From positions 28,955 through 92,954 of the forward strand of contig CAJXWT010000002.1 of NCBI GenBank assembly GCA_913062595.1: a stretch of DNA of 64,000 nucleotides. The letters are read 5' to 3'. The notes beneath the pieces were generated by a model. It was not told the DNA's origin, ran no database searches, and saw only the letters and a program-made list of their open reading frames with translations. Of the stretch, positions 8,511 through 16,719 are shown one piece after another. The stretch comes from an uncultured Fidelibacterota bacterium (GTDB lineage: Bacteria; Fidelibacterota; Marinisomatia; Marinisomatales; TCS55). The stretch's first letter is position 1. Each line of letters opens with the position of its first letter. A program made the position numbers and the translations under genes.

Positions 8511-11108
8511 TTACCTTTTGACCTTTTTTAATTCTGCTTTAATCAAATCAATGCTCTTTTTCATGGCTACCTTGAAAGATTTACTATTTTTCCCTCCCGC
8601 AGTTGACAAATGAGGTTTACCGCCGCCACCGCCATCCATTTCATTGCCAATAATTTTTGCCAAATATCCCGCTTTGATTCCCTTCTTTATTAGATCATTG
8701 GTTACAACGATTACTGCACACGGTTTCTCTCCAGCATCAGTTCCCAAAACACCTATACCACTTGGTAGCGCATTCAAAAGCACATCACCCATTTCTTTTA
8801 ATTCTTCAATAGAGTCAGCGTTGACAATGGCAGTGACAACATTATGGTCAGCCACCATCGTACCTTTTTCCAAGATTGTTTTTGGATTAAATGCTTTCGA
8901 TGTTTCCTTTTTCCGTTTTAATATTTTTTCCAGTTCTTTTTTCTGGTTAATAAGATGATCCACCCTTGTACTTATATCATCAGCTTTAGTACCTAATATG
9001 GCTTGCAGCTCTTGGATAATATTTGCATGGTTCTGTACATAGGATACAGCTTTTGGTCCAGCAACCGCTACCAGCCTTCTAATACCTGCTGCCAGACTTG
9101 ATTCCTCAATGATTTTAAATAATCCTATATCGCCAGTACGTTCAACGTGTGTACCACCACATAATTCCTTTGAAAACTCACTTATAGCGATCATACGCAC
9201 TTTATCACCGTATTTTTCTCCAAAAAGTGCTTCAGCACCTTCAGACTGGGCAACATCAAAATCCTTGATGGATACATTGAGAACAATATTCTTTTGTATT
9301 TCCTGATTAACAATTCTTTCTATTTCCACTATTTCATCAGCTGATATTTTTTCCGAATGGGTCAGGTCAAATCGTAAATAATCGGGGTGAACCAATGACC
9401 CTGCCTGATGAACATGTTCACCTAGTATATTTTTCAGCGCTGCATGCAAAAGATGTGTCGCGGTATGATTTTTTCTGATTTTCTGTCTGCGTTCAATATC
9501 AACCTGACAATAAACTGCATCGGATAGCAAATTAATATCGAAGGAACCTGCACAATAATGATGAATCTCCGTTCCATCCATTTGCGTATCCAGTACGGTT
9601 AAATTATCGTTGCCAATCAATATAGAGCCCGTATCACCAATTTGTCCACCTGCCTCACCATAAAATGGTGTCTGGTCCAATACCAAAATGGTATGTTCTT
9701 CCGTTTTTGCATATTTACATACTTTGGAAGTGGATTCCGTTGTTTCATAGCCAAGAAAACTTGAATTCCCGTTCTCAGTAACCGAAACCCAATTCAAAAC
9801 TTGAGTAACTTGTTTGAATTTTCCAGAAGCCTTTGCCCGATCGCGCTGTTTATTCATATTTACATGAAAGCCTTCTTCGTCCACATTTAATCTTCTTTCC
9901 CGGGCCATGAGTTGGGTCAGATCAAGGGGAAAGCCATAGGTATCATATAGCTTAAATGCTTCTTCTCCTGGAATCGTATCACCAGCATGTGTTTCCATAT
10001 ATTTTTCGAAATGTAAGAGGCCACGTTCCAGCGTATTGCTGAAAGATGATTCTTCTGCTTTAATTACTTTTTCTATATGTGATTTTTTCTCGATCAGCTC
10101 AGGAAAGCTATCTCCCATGATTTCTATAACACAATCAACTAGTTGGTATAAAAACGGATCTTGTTTACCCAGCAGGCGGCCAAACCGAGCGGCTCGGCGG
10201 AGTATACGCCGCAATACATAACCACGTCCCTCATTGGCAGGCATAGCACCATCAGCAATGGCGAAACTTAGCATTCGTACATGGTCAGCTATAACATGGT
10301 GCGATACTATATCCTTACTGTATTTCGAACCTGCTATTTTTTCTATTCCCTTAATTATCGGTTGAAAAAGATCCGTCTCATAATTAGACGATTTATTTTG
10401 CAACACGGTAACAATTCTTTCCAAACCAGCCCCGGTATCCACGTGTTTTTCAGGTAAATCAATTAAACTGCCATCACCCTGTCGGTCGTATTGAATAAAT
10501 ACCAGGTTCCACAATTCCCAATATTCATCAGTGTTATTTACACCACCAGGGCCTTGATCTTCAATTACATTACCTACATAATAATGGATTTCTGAACAGG
10601 GACCACAGGGTCCTGTATCACCCATTTCCCAAAAATTATGCTCTTTTCCAAACCGTAGCACCCTTTCGGCTGCGATATCAGTCTCCTGCAGCCAGAGTTC
10701 GTGAGCCTCATCATCGTCTTCGTACACCGTGGCCCAAAGTCTTGATTTGTCAAGTCCCCATAAATCGGTGAATAATTCCCAAGACCACGTAATCGCCTCT
10801 TTTTTATAATAATCCCCGAAAGACCAGTTACCCAACATCTCAAAAAATGTATGATGATATACGTCAGCACCCACTTCTTCCAGATCATTATGTTTACCAC
10901 TGACCCGGATACATTTTTGTGTGTTAACCGCCCGTGGATATTCTGGTTTATCGGTACCCATGAAAATGGGCTTAAACTGATTCATCCCAGCATTCGTGAA
11001 AAGTAATGTTGGATCATCCACTGGTACCACTGGAGAACTGCGTATAAAACGGTGATCCTTATCCTGGAAGAATTTTATAAAATCAGCTCTTATTTGTTTT
11101 GCATCCAT
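8511..11108 (-). CDS. alaS: Alanine--tRNA ligase
   Basis: An 865-residue enzyme that charges tRNA-Ala and edits mischarged Ser or Gly. Domains in order: class II catalytic core beginning DAKQIRADFIKFF with the RSSPVVPVDDPTLLF motif; the tRNA-recognition middle; the editing domain with the zinc ligands of HTATHLLH and CGGTHV; and the C-terminal DHHA1-type domain with the GGGGGKPHLSTAGG segment. I place the start at the ATG at 11108, because this gives the canonical N-terminus and lies 7 bases past the upstream stop at 11116. A start at 11138 would add ten residues unlike the family. The gene heads the alaS-PPC-ridA group. Confidence 0.97.
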   Translation of the reverse strand: MDAKQIRADFIKFFQDKDHRFIRSSPVVPVDDPTLLFTNAGMNQFKPIFMGTDKPEYPRAVNTQKCIRVSGKHNDLEEVGADVYHHTFFEMLGNWSFGDYYKKEAITWSWELFTDLWGLDKSRLWATVYEDDDEAHELWLQETDIAAERVLRFGKEHNFWEMGDTGPCGPCSEIHYYVGNVIEDQGPGGVNNTDEYWELWNLVFIQYDRQGDGSLIDLPEKHVDTGAGLERIVTVLQNKSSNYETDLFQPIIKGIEKIAGSKYSKDIVSHHVIADHVRMLSFAIADGAMPANEGRGYVLRRILRRAARFGRLLGKQDPFLYQLVDCVIEIMGDSFPELIEKKSHIEKVIKAEESSFSNTLERGLLHFEKYMETHAGDTIPGEEAFKLYDTYGFPLDLTQLMARERRLNVDEEGFHVNMNKQRDRAKASGKFKQVTQVLNWVSVTENGNSSFLGYETTESTSKVCKYAKTEEHTILVLDQTPFYGEAGGQIGDTGSILIGNDNLTVLDTQMDGTEIHHYCAGSFDINLLSDAVYCQVDIERRQKIRKNHTATHLLHAALKNILGEHVHQAGSLVHPDYLRFDLTHSEKISADEIVEIERIVNQEIQKNIVLNVSIKDFDVAQSEGAEALFGEKYGDKVRMIAISEFSKELCGGTHVERTGDIGLFKIIEESSLAAGIRRLVAVAGPKAVSYVQNHANIIQELQAILGTKADDISTRVDHLINQKKELEKILKRKKETSKAFNPKTILEKGTMVADHNVVTAIVNADSIEELKEMGDVLLNALPSGIGVLGTDAGEKPCAVIVVTNDLIKKGIKAGYLAKIIGNEMDGGGGGKPHLSTAGGKNSKSFKVAMKKSIDLIKAELKKVKR

Positions 11109-11115
11109 TAGCCAA

Positions 11116-12726
11116 TCAGAAAGTAAAACTGGTTTCAATCGTTGTTATATTGATCGTTTCATCCGGCCCGTCTACCCTGCCGTCACCATTTAAATCTCTG
11201 TAGGTCCGCTGAAAAGTATAATTCAGAACCATACCCGATCCGAGGCCGATGCCGACCCGGTACCCCATTACCGTGCTTTCAGATGGCTCAAATTTAAATG
11301 GGTTCGGCACATTTTGTTGCTGGTAAAACCAGCGCGCAGATTTGATTTTACTGATGGGCTTCGATAAACTTATAGAAGCCAAAAAGTTCTTATTCTTGTT
11401 TTCTTCATATTCACCCAGGTCACTATTCCAAATCTCTCCAGTAAGGTCCTGGTATGCAGCACCTGCCCTTAATAAACTTCCAAGCTTGAGACTCAGACTG
11501 GCAAAATAGCCATTCTGTCGTCCATAACGACCTAACCGCTGTTCCTTAGTACGAACCTGCATTCCGAGACTATCAACGTTGGAAAATGTTGCTCGTTCGA
11601 TCTGGTATGAACGATTCCAATAACCAAATTCAAACTGCCCCTTGGGAATCATCCTGTATTCCAAATTGAGTTGGGCGGGTCCAAAAATAGTTAATACACC
11701 AAGCGGGACCAAACCGGTACCAAGAGCTAGATTTCCATTACCCTTTTTTGGATGGACAGTCTCACCTAACATTTTGGCCGCTTGCGCATAAAGTTTTACC
11801 GATAATTTTTCCTGGGTAAGCACCGGATAACCGATATCCAGTGCAATGGCACCTATTGGATCTGAGTCCTTATTGACATTCAGGGGATCAGGCGCCAAAT
11901 CAATGCTGCCATCAGGCAATGAATCATAATAAGATTCATTACTAAAATCGACACCAACTGTATTGCCTAAATCGTCCCACCATGCATGAATATCATTAAT
12001 ATCACCGGCATCCAAATAACCATCACCATCGCGGTCTAATTCATCGGGGTTCGAGTCGGCCAGTCCATCACCATCCGAATCTATCGCATAGCTTGAGTTT
12101 ATTGGAAAAGCATCTACAATATCAGGAACTCCATCGTTATCACCATCCCGTAGGCCAAGGTACTGATTACGATCAATAACAAATGATAATGCTACTGGCA
12201 ATGAACTTATTAATGGAGATTTTATTCGTAACCCCGTTACACCAATATTTTCCTTAAAGTCGTTAATGAACCCTTCGAATGTACCAAATTTTGTTTTTAC
12301 TTTATAATCCAGCCCGACTTTTCGCACTTGCGGATACTGGATAGCATTTGAATAGGCATTTACCAATATACCATAGCCCATATCCACACGATCTAGAGAT
12401 CCAACCTTGCAATACAATGGATCTTGTTTCAATCCGTAGCGGATATAATAAATTTTATCAATAATTGTATTTTTTGTCGCTTCTGGATTAGAAAAATCCC
12501 ATTCATCTTTATGAATATTACCATCTTGGTCAAAATAAAACACAAGATCAAGGGCCACAGCAAATTTCCATACTGGCACAACGGGCCTTAGCGCAATCTG
12601 ATTCCACATTTTACCATCGATAGTTACTGTTCCGAAAGCACCTTGCATGGAACGACCTTCTTGGGCACGAGAAGAAGAAGTAATCAGAAACAGGAGTAAA
12701 ATGGCAGTGGAACGAAAAATTATCAT
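11116..12726 (-). CDS. Outer-membrane barrel protein with calcium-binding repeats
   Basis: A roughly 536-residue exported protein of unknown function. The chosen ATG at 12726 opens directly onto a signal peptide ending near SSSRAQE; the longer frame from 12771 would put 15 polar residues in front of it. Residues around 195-245 hold a series of aspartate-rich loops (DGDNDGVPD, DSDGDGLAD, DRDGDGYLDAGD) of the thrombospondin type 3 / EF-hand kind, and another (DLNGDGRVDGPDE) lies just before the C-terminus. Alternating amphipathic strands and a terminal Phe (ETSFTF) fit a BAM-inserted barrel. It precedes alaS by 7 bases and is probably the first gene of this train. Partner or substrate is unknown. 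Confidence 0.72.
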   Translation of the reverse strand: MIIFRSTAILLLFLITSSSRAQEGRSMQGAFGTVTIDGKMWNQIALRPVVPVWKFAVALDLVFYFDQDGNIHKDEWDFSNPEATKNTIIDKIYYIRYGLKQDPLYCKVGSLDRVDMGYGILVNAYSNAIQYPQVRKVGLDYKVKTKFGTFEGFINDFKENIGVTGLRIKSPLISSLPVALSFVIDRNQYLGLRDGDNDGVPDIVDAFPINSSYAIDSDGDGLADSNPDELDRDGDGYLDAGDINDIHAWWDDLGNTVGVDFSNESYYDSLPDGSIDLAPDPLNVNKDSDPIGAIALDIGYPVLTQEKLSVKLYAQAAKMLGETVHPKKGNGNLALGTGLVPLGVLTIFGPAQLNLEYRMIPKGQFEFGYWNRSYQIERATFSNVDSLGMQVRTKEQRLGRYGRQNGYFASLSLKLGSLLRAGAAYQDLTGEIWNSDLGEYEENKNKNFLASISLSKPISKIKSARWFYQQQNVPNPFKFEPSESTVMGYRVGIGLGSGMVLNYTFQRTYRDLNGDGRVDGPDETINITTIETSFTF

Positions 12727-12800
12727 TGATAATCCTTCGGTAAAATTACCGTTTGCCCCCTCCCTATTCAACGCTTAATTCAGTAAGTTTCAAGGAAATA

Positions 12801-13106
12801 ATGGCAGCAATTAATAACACGGAAGATCTTTTGGCCTTATCCAGAGATGAGATTAAGGATTACATTCTATCCTTACAGGAACTTATCCATCAAAAGATGA
12901 ATTCAGGTCTTACGATTGATGATATCTTAGATGAAGAAGATCCTTTTGAAATAGTCGAACCTCTATTGCAAAGAGAAGAATACCCAATATTTGTGCTCAG
13001 TATTATCAATAAAATTCAATCTGATACGGTCATAACTACCCTACTTGATTCTATTGAAAAGGGGATAAAAAAATGGAATGATCAGAAATTATCTGATCAA
13101 GGATAA
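12801..13106 (+). CDS. Small acidic protein, unrecognised
   Basis: A 101-residue soluble, acidic, helix-rich protein with no signal peptide and no family I recognise. The start at 12801 is supported by an AAGGAAAT ribosome-binding sequence ten bases upstream; an in-frame codon at 12753 lacks this. It is a lone plus-strand gene, divergent from the outer-membrane-protein train (74 bases between starts) and convergent with the LVIVD-repeat gene, whose stop it overlaps by 18 bases. A strong inverted repeat spans both stop codons. Being lone and short lowers confidence, but the ribosome-binding site and reading-frame composition look genuine. Confidence 0.65.
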   Translation: MAAINNTEDLLALSRDEIKDYILSLQELIHQKMNSGLTIDDILDEEDPFEIVEPLLQREEYPIFVLSIINKIQSDTVITTLLDSIEKGIKKWNDQKLSDQG

Positions 13107-13113
13107 TTTCTGA
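13082..13113. terminator. Inverted repeat over convergent stop codons
   Basis: Perfect 12-base arms (13082-13093 and 13102-13113) flank an 8-base loop containing TGATCA. The element overlaps the 3' ends of the plus gene ending at 13106 and the minus gene ending at 13089, the position expected for a bidirectional terminator. The stem is AT-rich and there is no long U-run on either side, so Rho-independent termination is plausible but not certain. A protein-binding palindrome is an alternative. Confidence 0.5.
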
Positions 13114-15563
13114 CTCAGAACCTTGCCTTCGGCTCGTAAAATTATAAAATATATACCCGAGCCAACCGCCGCACCTAGATCATTGGTACCATTCCAGCTT
13201 ACATTGTGTCTGCCTGCAGCAAAATCATTATTTAGTAATTGACGAATCTGACGACCTTTAATATCCACTATTTTCAGATCTACCGGGGAATATTTCGCAA
13301 GACTGAAGGCAATATTCGTTATTGGATTAAATGGGTTAGGGTAATTTGGATATAATTGTACCTGATCAGGCAAATTAATTATCCCTGAATCAGTATTCAC
13401 ATTTGGCGGCATATCCTGATTTAAAACCAGAATAATATCATCAACAAACCACCCTTGGCCCTCATCTGTTGAATTTGATGTCATCAATAATCTGATGTAA
13501 AGTTCACTTTCATTAATAAAGGAATCTAAATTGACGAATCGCTCTACTATTTCTTGATCATTATATGTGTGAATAGTTAATAAGGTAGACCAACCAGTAG
13601 TATTCCCTCTTTTAATTTGAAGGTATCCATAATCACCTGGATACAGTATTTCGCCTGAATTAAATTTAATATAAGCCTGATTAAAATGAGTTAAATCAAG
13701 AGGCTCTATTAGATAACAAGGATTATATGCATTTGGTGAATAAAGGCCACTTGGGCTATCATTTATAGCCCATTTTATATCATGGTTAACATATTGCCGA
13801 CCCCAATCTCCCAGTTCCCAACGATCCAATTCTTCTTCATTTTCAAAATCACCTAGTACATAACTATCCGAAATAATAAAATGTTTTAGTTCTGATTCGG
13901 ACTGGTTTGACTGACTGGAAGCATCTGTCGCTACTGTCCAATATGATATTTCTGTGCCAGGTGAAATATTTTCGTACGATAAAACACCTTCGTATATTAC
14001 TCCAACCTCTTGATCGTAGGATTCTGTACAAATAACAGATTGAATGGCGCCATTACTAGCCTGCCAAAAAAGTTCCACCATGCTAATACCGATGTTATCG
14101 GATGCAATCGAGACAACTTCGTATGATCCAGAGGGATAGAACTGGTCAGCCAAGTCTGTAATTAATTCGATTTCAGGTAGTACATTATCCGTACCAATAT
14201 TAAAAGTAAATGAGGCATATGGTGACCCGTATGGTTTGGTCACACGCTGACCTGTCATCGTATTAAAAGCAACATAGTAATGCAATGTACCGTTTTGACC
14301 AGTTGGTGTAATACTTCCGATATAGCTGTTCCCGGACATAGTCAATGTGATTGAATCAGTTATAGTCCCATTGAGTCCCCAGTAGAGCATAAGGGTTGAA
14401 TAGTTAACACTGTACTCAGAACTTTCATTTATAGTGGCTGATAATGTGATGGGGTCAACATTATTTTCAGTATCTGGCAATTTCTCAAATTCGATTTCAC
14501 CCATATAGGGGTAACTCATGATGAAAAATCCGTTACCACTGTAATCAGTTGAGTAAATTAATCCATTTTCCGTGAACGGATACACTCCCCAATTACCACT
14601 GTATAGTCCCTGTTGACCGGGGTACCAATCATAATAGCCTAATTCAGTAGGATTATAGGGGTCAGATATATCTACTATACGGGTGCCATATACGTAATAG
14701 GATACGTACAACAGGTCATCTTTTATTTCCACATTGTGTGCAGATTTATTTTGAACATCCGGCTCATCCGGATACCAGGTGGCAACCATGTTAATATTAT
14801 TGAAATCCTGTATATCAAAAATATAGACATAGCCTCCATTTTCTTCATCTGAAGTAACTGCGTACCTAGAGTCATCAGTAACCCATACGTCATGGGTGCC
14901 ATAATTACTGTAGTTATGCTCTACCATATTAGTCGGGTTTGACTTATCAGAAACATCAATTATAAAAAGACTTCCATTATAAATATCACAAGCATAAGCG
15001 GTATCATTTTTTACAAAAATATCATGGATATATGTCTCTTCCCATCTACCAACTTCTGTTGGATTCTCAGGATCAGATAATTCCAGAATAATAATGCCTT
15101 GCCAAGAATTTGTTTGTGTTGAAGATCCGGCGCTACCAACCAAGTATGCATACCCATCGGCTATAAACATGTTATGTGCCGTAGCAGTAGAGGAAGTATA
15201 GGATCCAACTTTATAGGGATTAAAGGGATCTTCCAAGCTTATGATATCCATTCCCCCTCCACTTTCATTTACAACATAACAATAATATTCATGCGTTTTC
15301 AGGTCTCTCCAGGTGGAAATGGTACCTGGTATGAAGCCAACCTCGGTGGGGTCATGGGGGTTTGTAGACACATCAAATATATATGTGCCTGTTCTATGGC
15401 CAACTAATGCAAACTCATGGCCATCCGGTGCCGTATAGCCCCAAACATCATTACAATTACCTAGATCAAGATGGGCAATTGGGCGAATATTATCGATCTC
15501 AACCTGCTGGGCTGCAAGGTATGTGGTGAAAATGATTAGATTGAGGATGTATTTATTGAACAT
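13089..15563 (-). CDS. Secreted LVIVD-repeat (choice-of-anchor B type) protein, T9SS substrate
   Basis: About 824 residues, secreted. The ATG at 15563 gives a signal peptide ending near TTYLAAQ. Residues about 20-360 hold repeated segments such as DVSTNPHDPTEVGFIPG and DISDPYNPTELGYYDW, the LVIVD repeats typical of choice-of-anchor B proteins, expected to form a beta-propeller. Next come Ig-like strands, then a jellyroll-like module (DFENEEELDRWELGDWG to GQGWFVDDIIL), and a C-terminal T9SS sorting domain beginning YPNYPNPFNP and ending in a basic strand. The role is unknown; surface or extracellular. It is a single gene, 55 bases from the divergent plus-strand operon. Confidence 0.83.
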   Translation of the reverse strand: MFNKYILNLIIFTTYLAAQQVEIDNIRPIAHLDLGNCNDVWGYTAPDGHEFALVGHRTGTYIFDVSTNPHDPTEVGFIPGTISTWRDLKTHEYYCYVVNESGGGMDIISLEDPFNPYKVGSYTSSTATAHNMFIADGYAYLVGSAGSSTQTNSWQGIIILELSDPENPTEVGRWEETYIHDIFVKNDTAYACDIYNGSLFIIDVSDKSNPTNMVEHNYSNYGTHDVWVTDDSRYAVTSDEENGGYVYIFDIQDFNNINMVATWYPDEPDVQNKSAHNVEIKDDLLYVSYYVYGTRIVDISDPYNPTELGYYDWYPGQQGLYSGNWGVYPFTENGLIYSTDYSGNGFFIMSYPYMGEIEFEKLPDTENNVDPITLSATINESSEYSVNYSTLMLYWGLNGTITDSITLTMSGNSYIGSITPTGQNGTLHYYVAFNTMTGQRVTKPYGSPYASFTFNIGTDNVLPEIELITDLADQFYPSGSYEVVSIASDNIGISMVELFWQASNGAIQSVICTESYDQEVGVIYEGVLSYENISPGTEISYWTVATDASSQSNQSESELKHFIISDSYVLGDFENEEELDRWELGDWGRQYVNHDIKWAINDSPSGLYSPNAYNPCYLIEPLDLTHFNQAYIKFNSGEILYPGDYGYLQIKRGNTTGWSTLLTIHTYNDQEIVERFVNLDSFINESELYIRLLMTSNSTDEGQGWFVDDIILVLNQDMPPNVNTDSGIINLPDQVQLYPNYPNPFNPITNIAFSLAKYSPVDLKIVDIKGRQIRQLLNNDFAAGRHNVSWNGTNDLGAAVGSGIYFIILRAEGKVLSQKLSLIR

Positions 15564-15618
15564 TGTAGATTTTATCCGCACTTTGAAGGGCAAAAATTTA
15601 CATAAACTTATCTACCAT

Positions 15619-16239
15619 ATGAATTCATTAAAGTTTCCAATTATCTGTTTATTGTTTTGTTGCCAAACCATGGCAAAAGATATCAATATCACTGATCTAC
15701 AAGTAGAGGTAAAAAAAAATGGGATTTTCTTAAAGATCCACTCTGACAAACCAATTCCGGAAAATACGGTAACGGGCTGGTTCTCTGACAATGGCTGGTT
15801 CTACGCGACAATTATGAACGCCTACATTGATACAAATTTGGTAGAACGAATCAAATATCCGGCACCGGTACAAAACATTATCGTGCATAATTCAGCAGAA
15901 TCTGTTCAGATATCACTGGCTGTCCCAATTATTGAAACACATGAATTCCTGTGGTCTGGTAATCCACGCGAACTTTTGGTTTCACTTCGTTTTCCGCTGG
16001 ATTCCCTGAAACCAGTATTCGCTGATGCCAAACCAATTGGTAAGCCTAATGTAAACCTGGAATCTGAATTGAATTATTCCAGAATTAGGAATGCTGCTTT
16101 GCTGATCGGTGTATCATTATCTGTAGCAGGCGTTGTGGCTAGTGACGGACAAGAGGCCTTGGGCTGGGAACTACCGACTGGCTTGGGATTACTAATTGTA
16201 ACTTATATTTACGACCGCTACATTCAAATTGATGAGTAA
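15619..16239 (+). CDS. Exported AMIN-like protein with C-terminal membrane segments
   Basis: A 206-residue protein. The ATG at 15619 starts directly on a hydrophobic signal (LKFPIICLLFCCQTMAKD); the open frame extends to 15523, but those residues overlap the divergent gene's promoter and coding start. Residues about 18-135 form beta strands resembling the AMIN fold found in secretin and amidase partners (DLQVEVKKNGIFLKIHSD), a tentative match. Near the C-terminus two hydrophobic stretches (AALLIGVSLSVAGVVAS and a second ending IVTYIYDRY) suggest a hairpin anchor. The stop overlaps the next start as TAATG, so translation is coupled to the small membrane protein. Function unknown. Confidence 0.7.
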   Translation: MNSLKFPIICLLFCCQTMAKDINITDLQVEVKKNGIFLKIHSDKPIPENTVTGWFSDNGWFYATIMNAYIDTNLVERIKYPAPVQNIIVHNSAESVQISLAVPIIETHEFLWSGNPRELLVSLRFPLDSLKPVFADAKPIGKPNVNLESELNYSRIRNAALLIGVSLSVAGVVASDGQEALGWELPTGLGLLIVTYIYDRYIQIDE

Positions 16240-16364
16240 TGGGGGAGCTTTTACCTTACTATGCTCTATTTTATGTATTGGGGCTGTTATTGATGGCTCT
16301 TTTTGTAAGGCTATATTGGAGTAAGAAAAAATATGACGATACCAAAAGAAATTTTAAGGAATAA
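16239..16364 (+). CDS. Small single-span membrane protein (41 aa)
   Basis: This short frame encodes 41 residues: a short N-terminus (MGELLPYY), one hydrophobic span of about 18 residues (ALFYVLGLLLMALFVRLY), and a strongly basic, polar tail (WSKKKYDDTKRNFKE). Its ATG overlaps the stop of the AMIN-like gene (TAATG at 16237-16241), a common coupling arrangement, and its end overlaps the start of the lipoprotein gene by 32 bases in another frame. The membrane span plus positive-inside tail suggests a real small inner-membrane protein. No family is recognised. The alternative is a chance frame filling an otherwise 93-base spacer. Confidence 0.5.
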   Translation: MGELLPYYALFYVLGLLLMALFVRLYWSKKKYDDTKRNFKE

Positions 16365-16719
16365 TAATAACCTTACAACGCTTGTTTTCATAATTTTGAT
16401 CGTCCTTCAAAGTTGCACATCAAAGCCTGAAGTAAAACCACAAGAACCAGCCCACCCGATAAATACGATTGAAACACTCCGCCAGAATCATGAATCAAAA
16501 ATTTTAACGAATGATGAATATTACTTGTATATGACCTATGCAATTTTTTCACAAGAATCCTTACCAGGAAACTATAAGGGAATCGTTGGCCCTAGAGATG
16601 GCACGCCAGTGATAATGGAAGTTCAACGCGCTTATTATTCCCTGCAGCCTGAGACCCAGGATATTATTCGGCAGTGGATAAGACCACTTCCCCAGAAACC
16701 AACAAAGAGGAAACCATGA
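16333..16719 (+). CDS. Lipoprotein resembling a metalloprotease prodomain
   Basis: A 128-residue lipoprotein: hydrophobic signal with lipobox ending VLQSC at about residue 28, then a Pro-rich linker. Residues about 55-120 include YLYMTYAIFSQESLPGNYKG, GTPVIMEVQRAYY and LQPETQDIIRQWI. From memory, this order resembles the N-terminal prodomain seen in front of the catalytic domain in MXAN_6640-type proteases. Here it is a separate gene whose stop overlaps the protease start (ATGA at 16716-16719). I infer a membrane-tethered prodomain, chaperone or inhibitor for that protease. The similarity is unaligned and should be treated as a hypothesis. Confidence 0.65.
   Translation: MTIPKEILRNNNNLTTLVFIILIVLQSCTSKPEVKPQEPAHPINTIETLRQNHESKILTNDEYYLYMTYAIFSQESLPGNYKGIVGPRDGTPVIMEVQRAYYSLQPETQDIIRQWIRPLPQKPTKRKP

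Noticed and set aside
15523..15618. Upstream extension of the AMIN-like gene
   Set aside because: It would overlap the divergent gene's start and lacks a signal-peptide character; ATG at 15619 is better.
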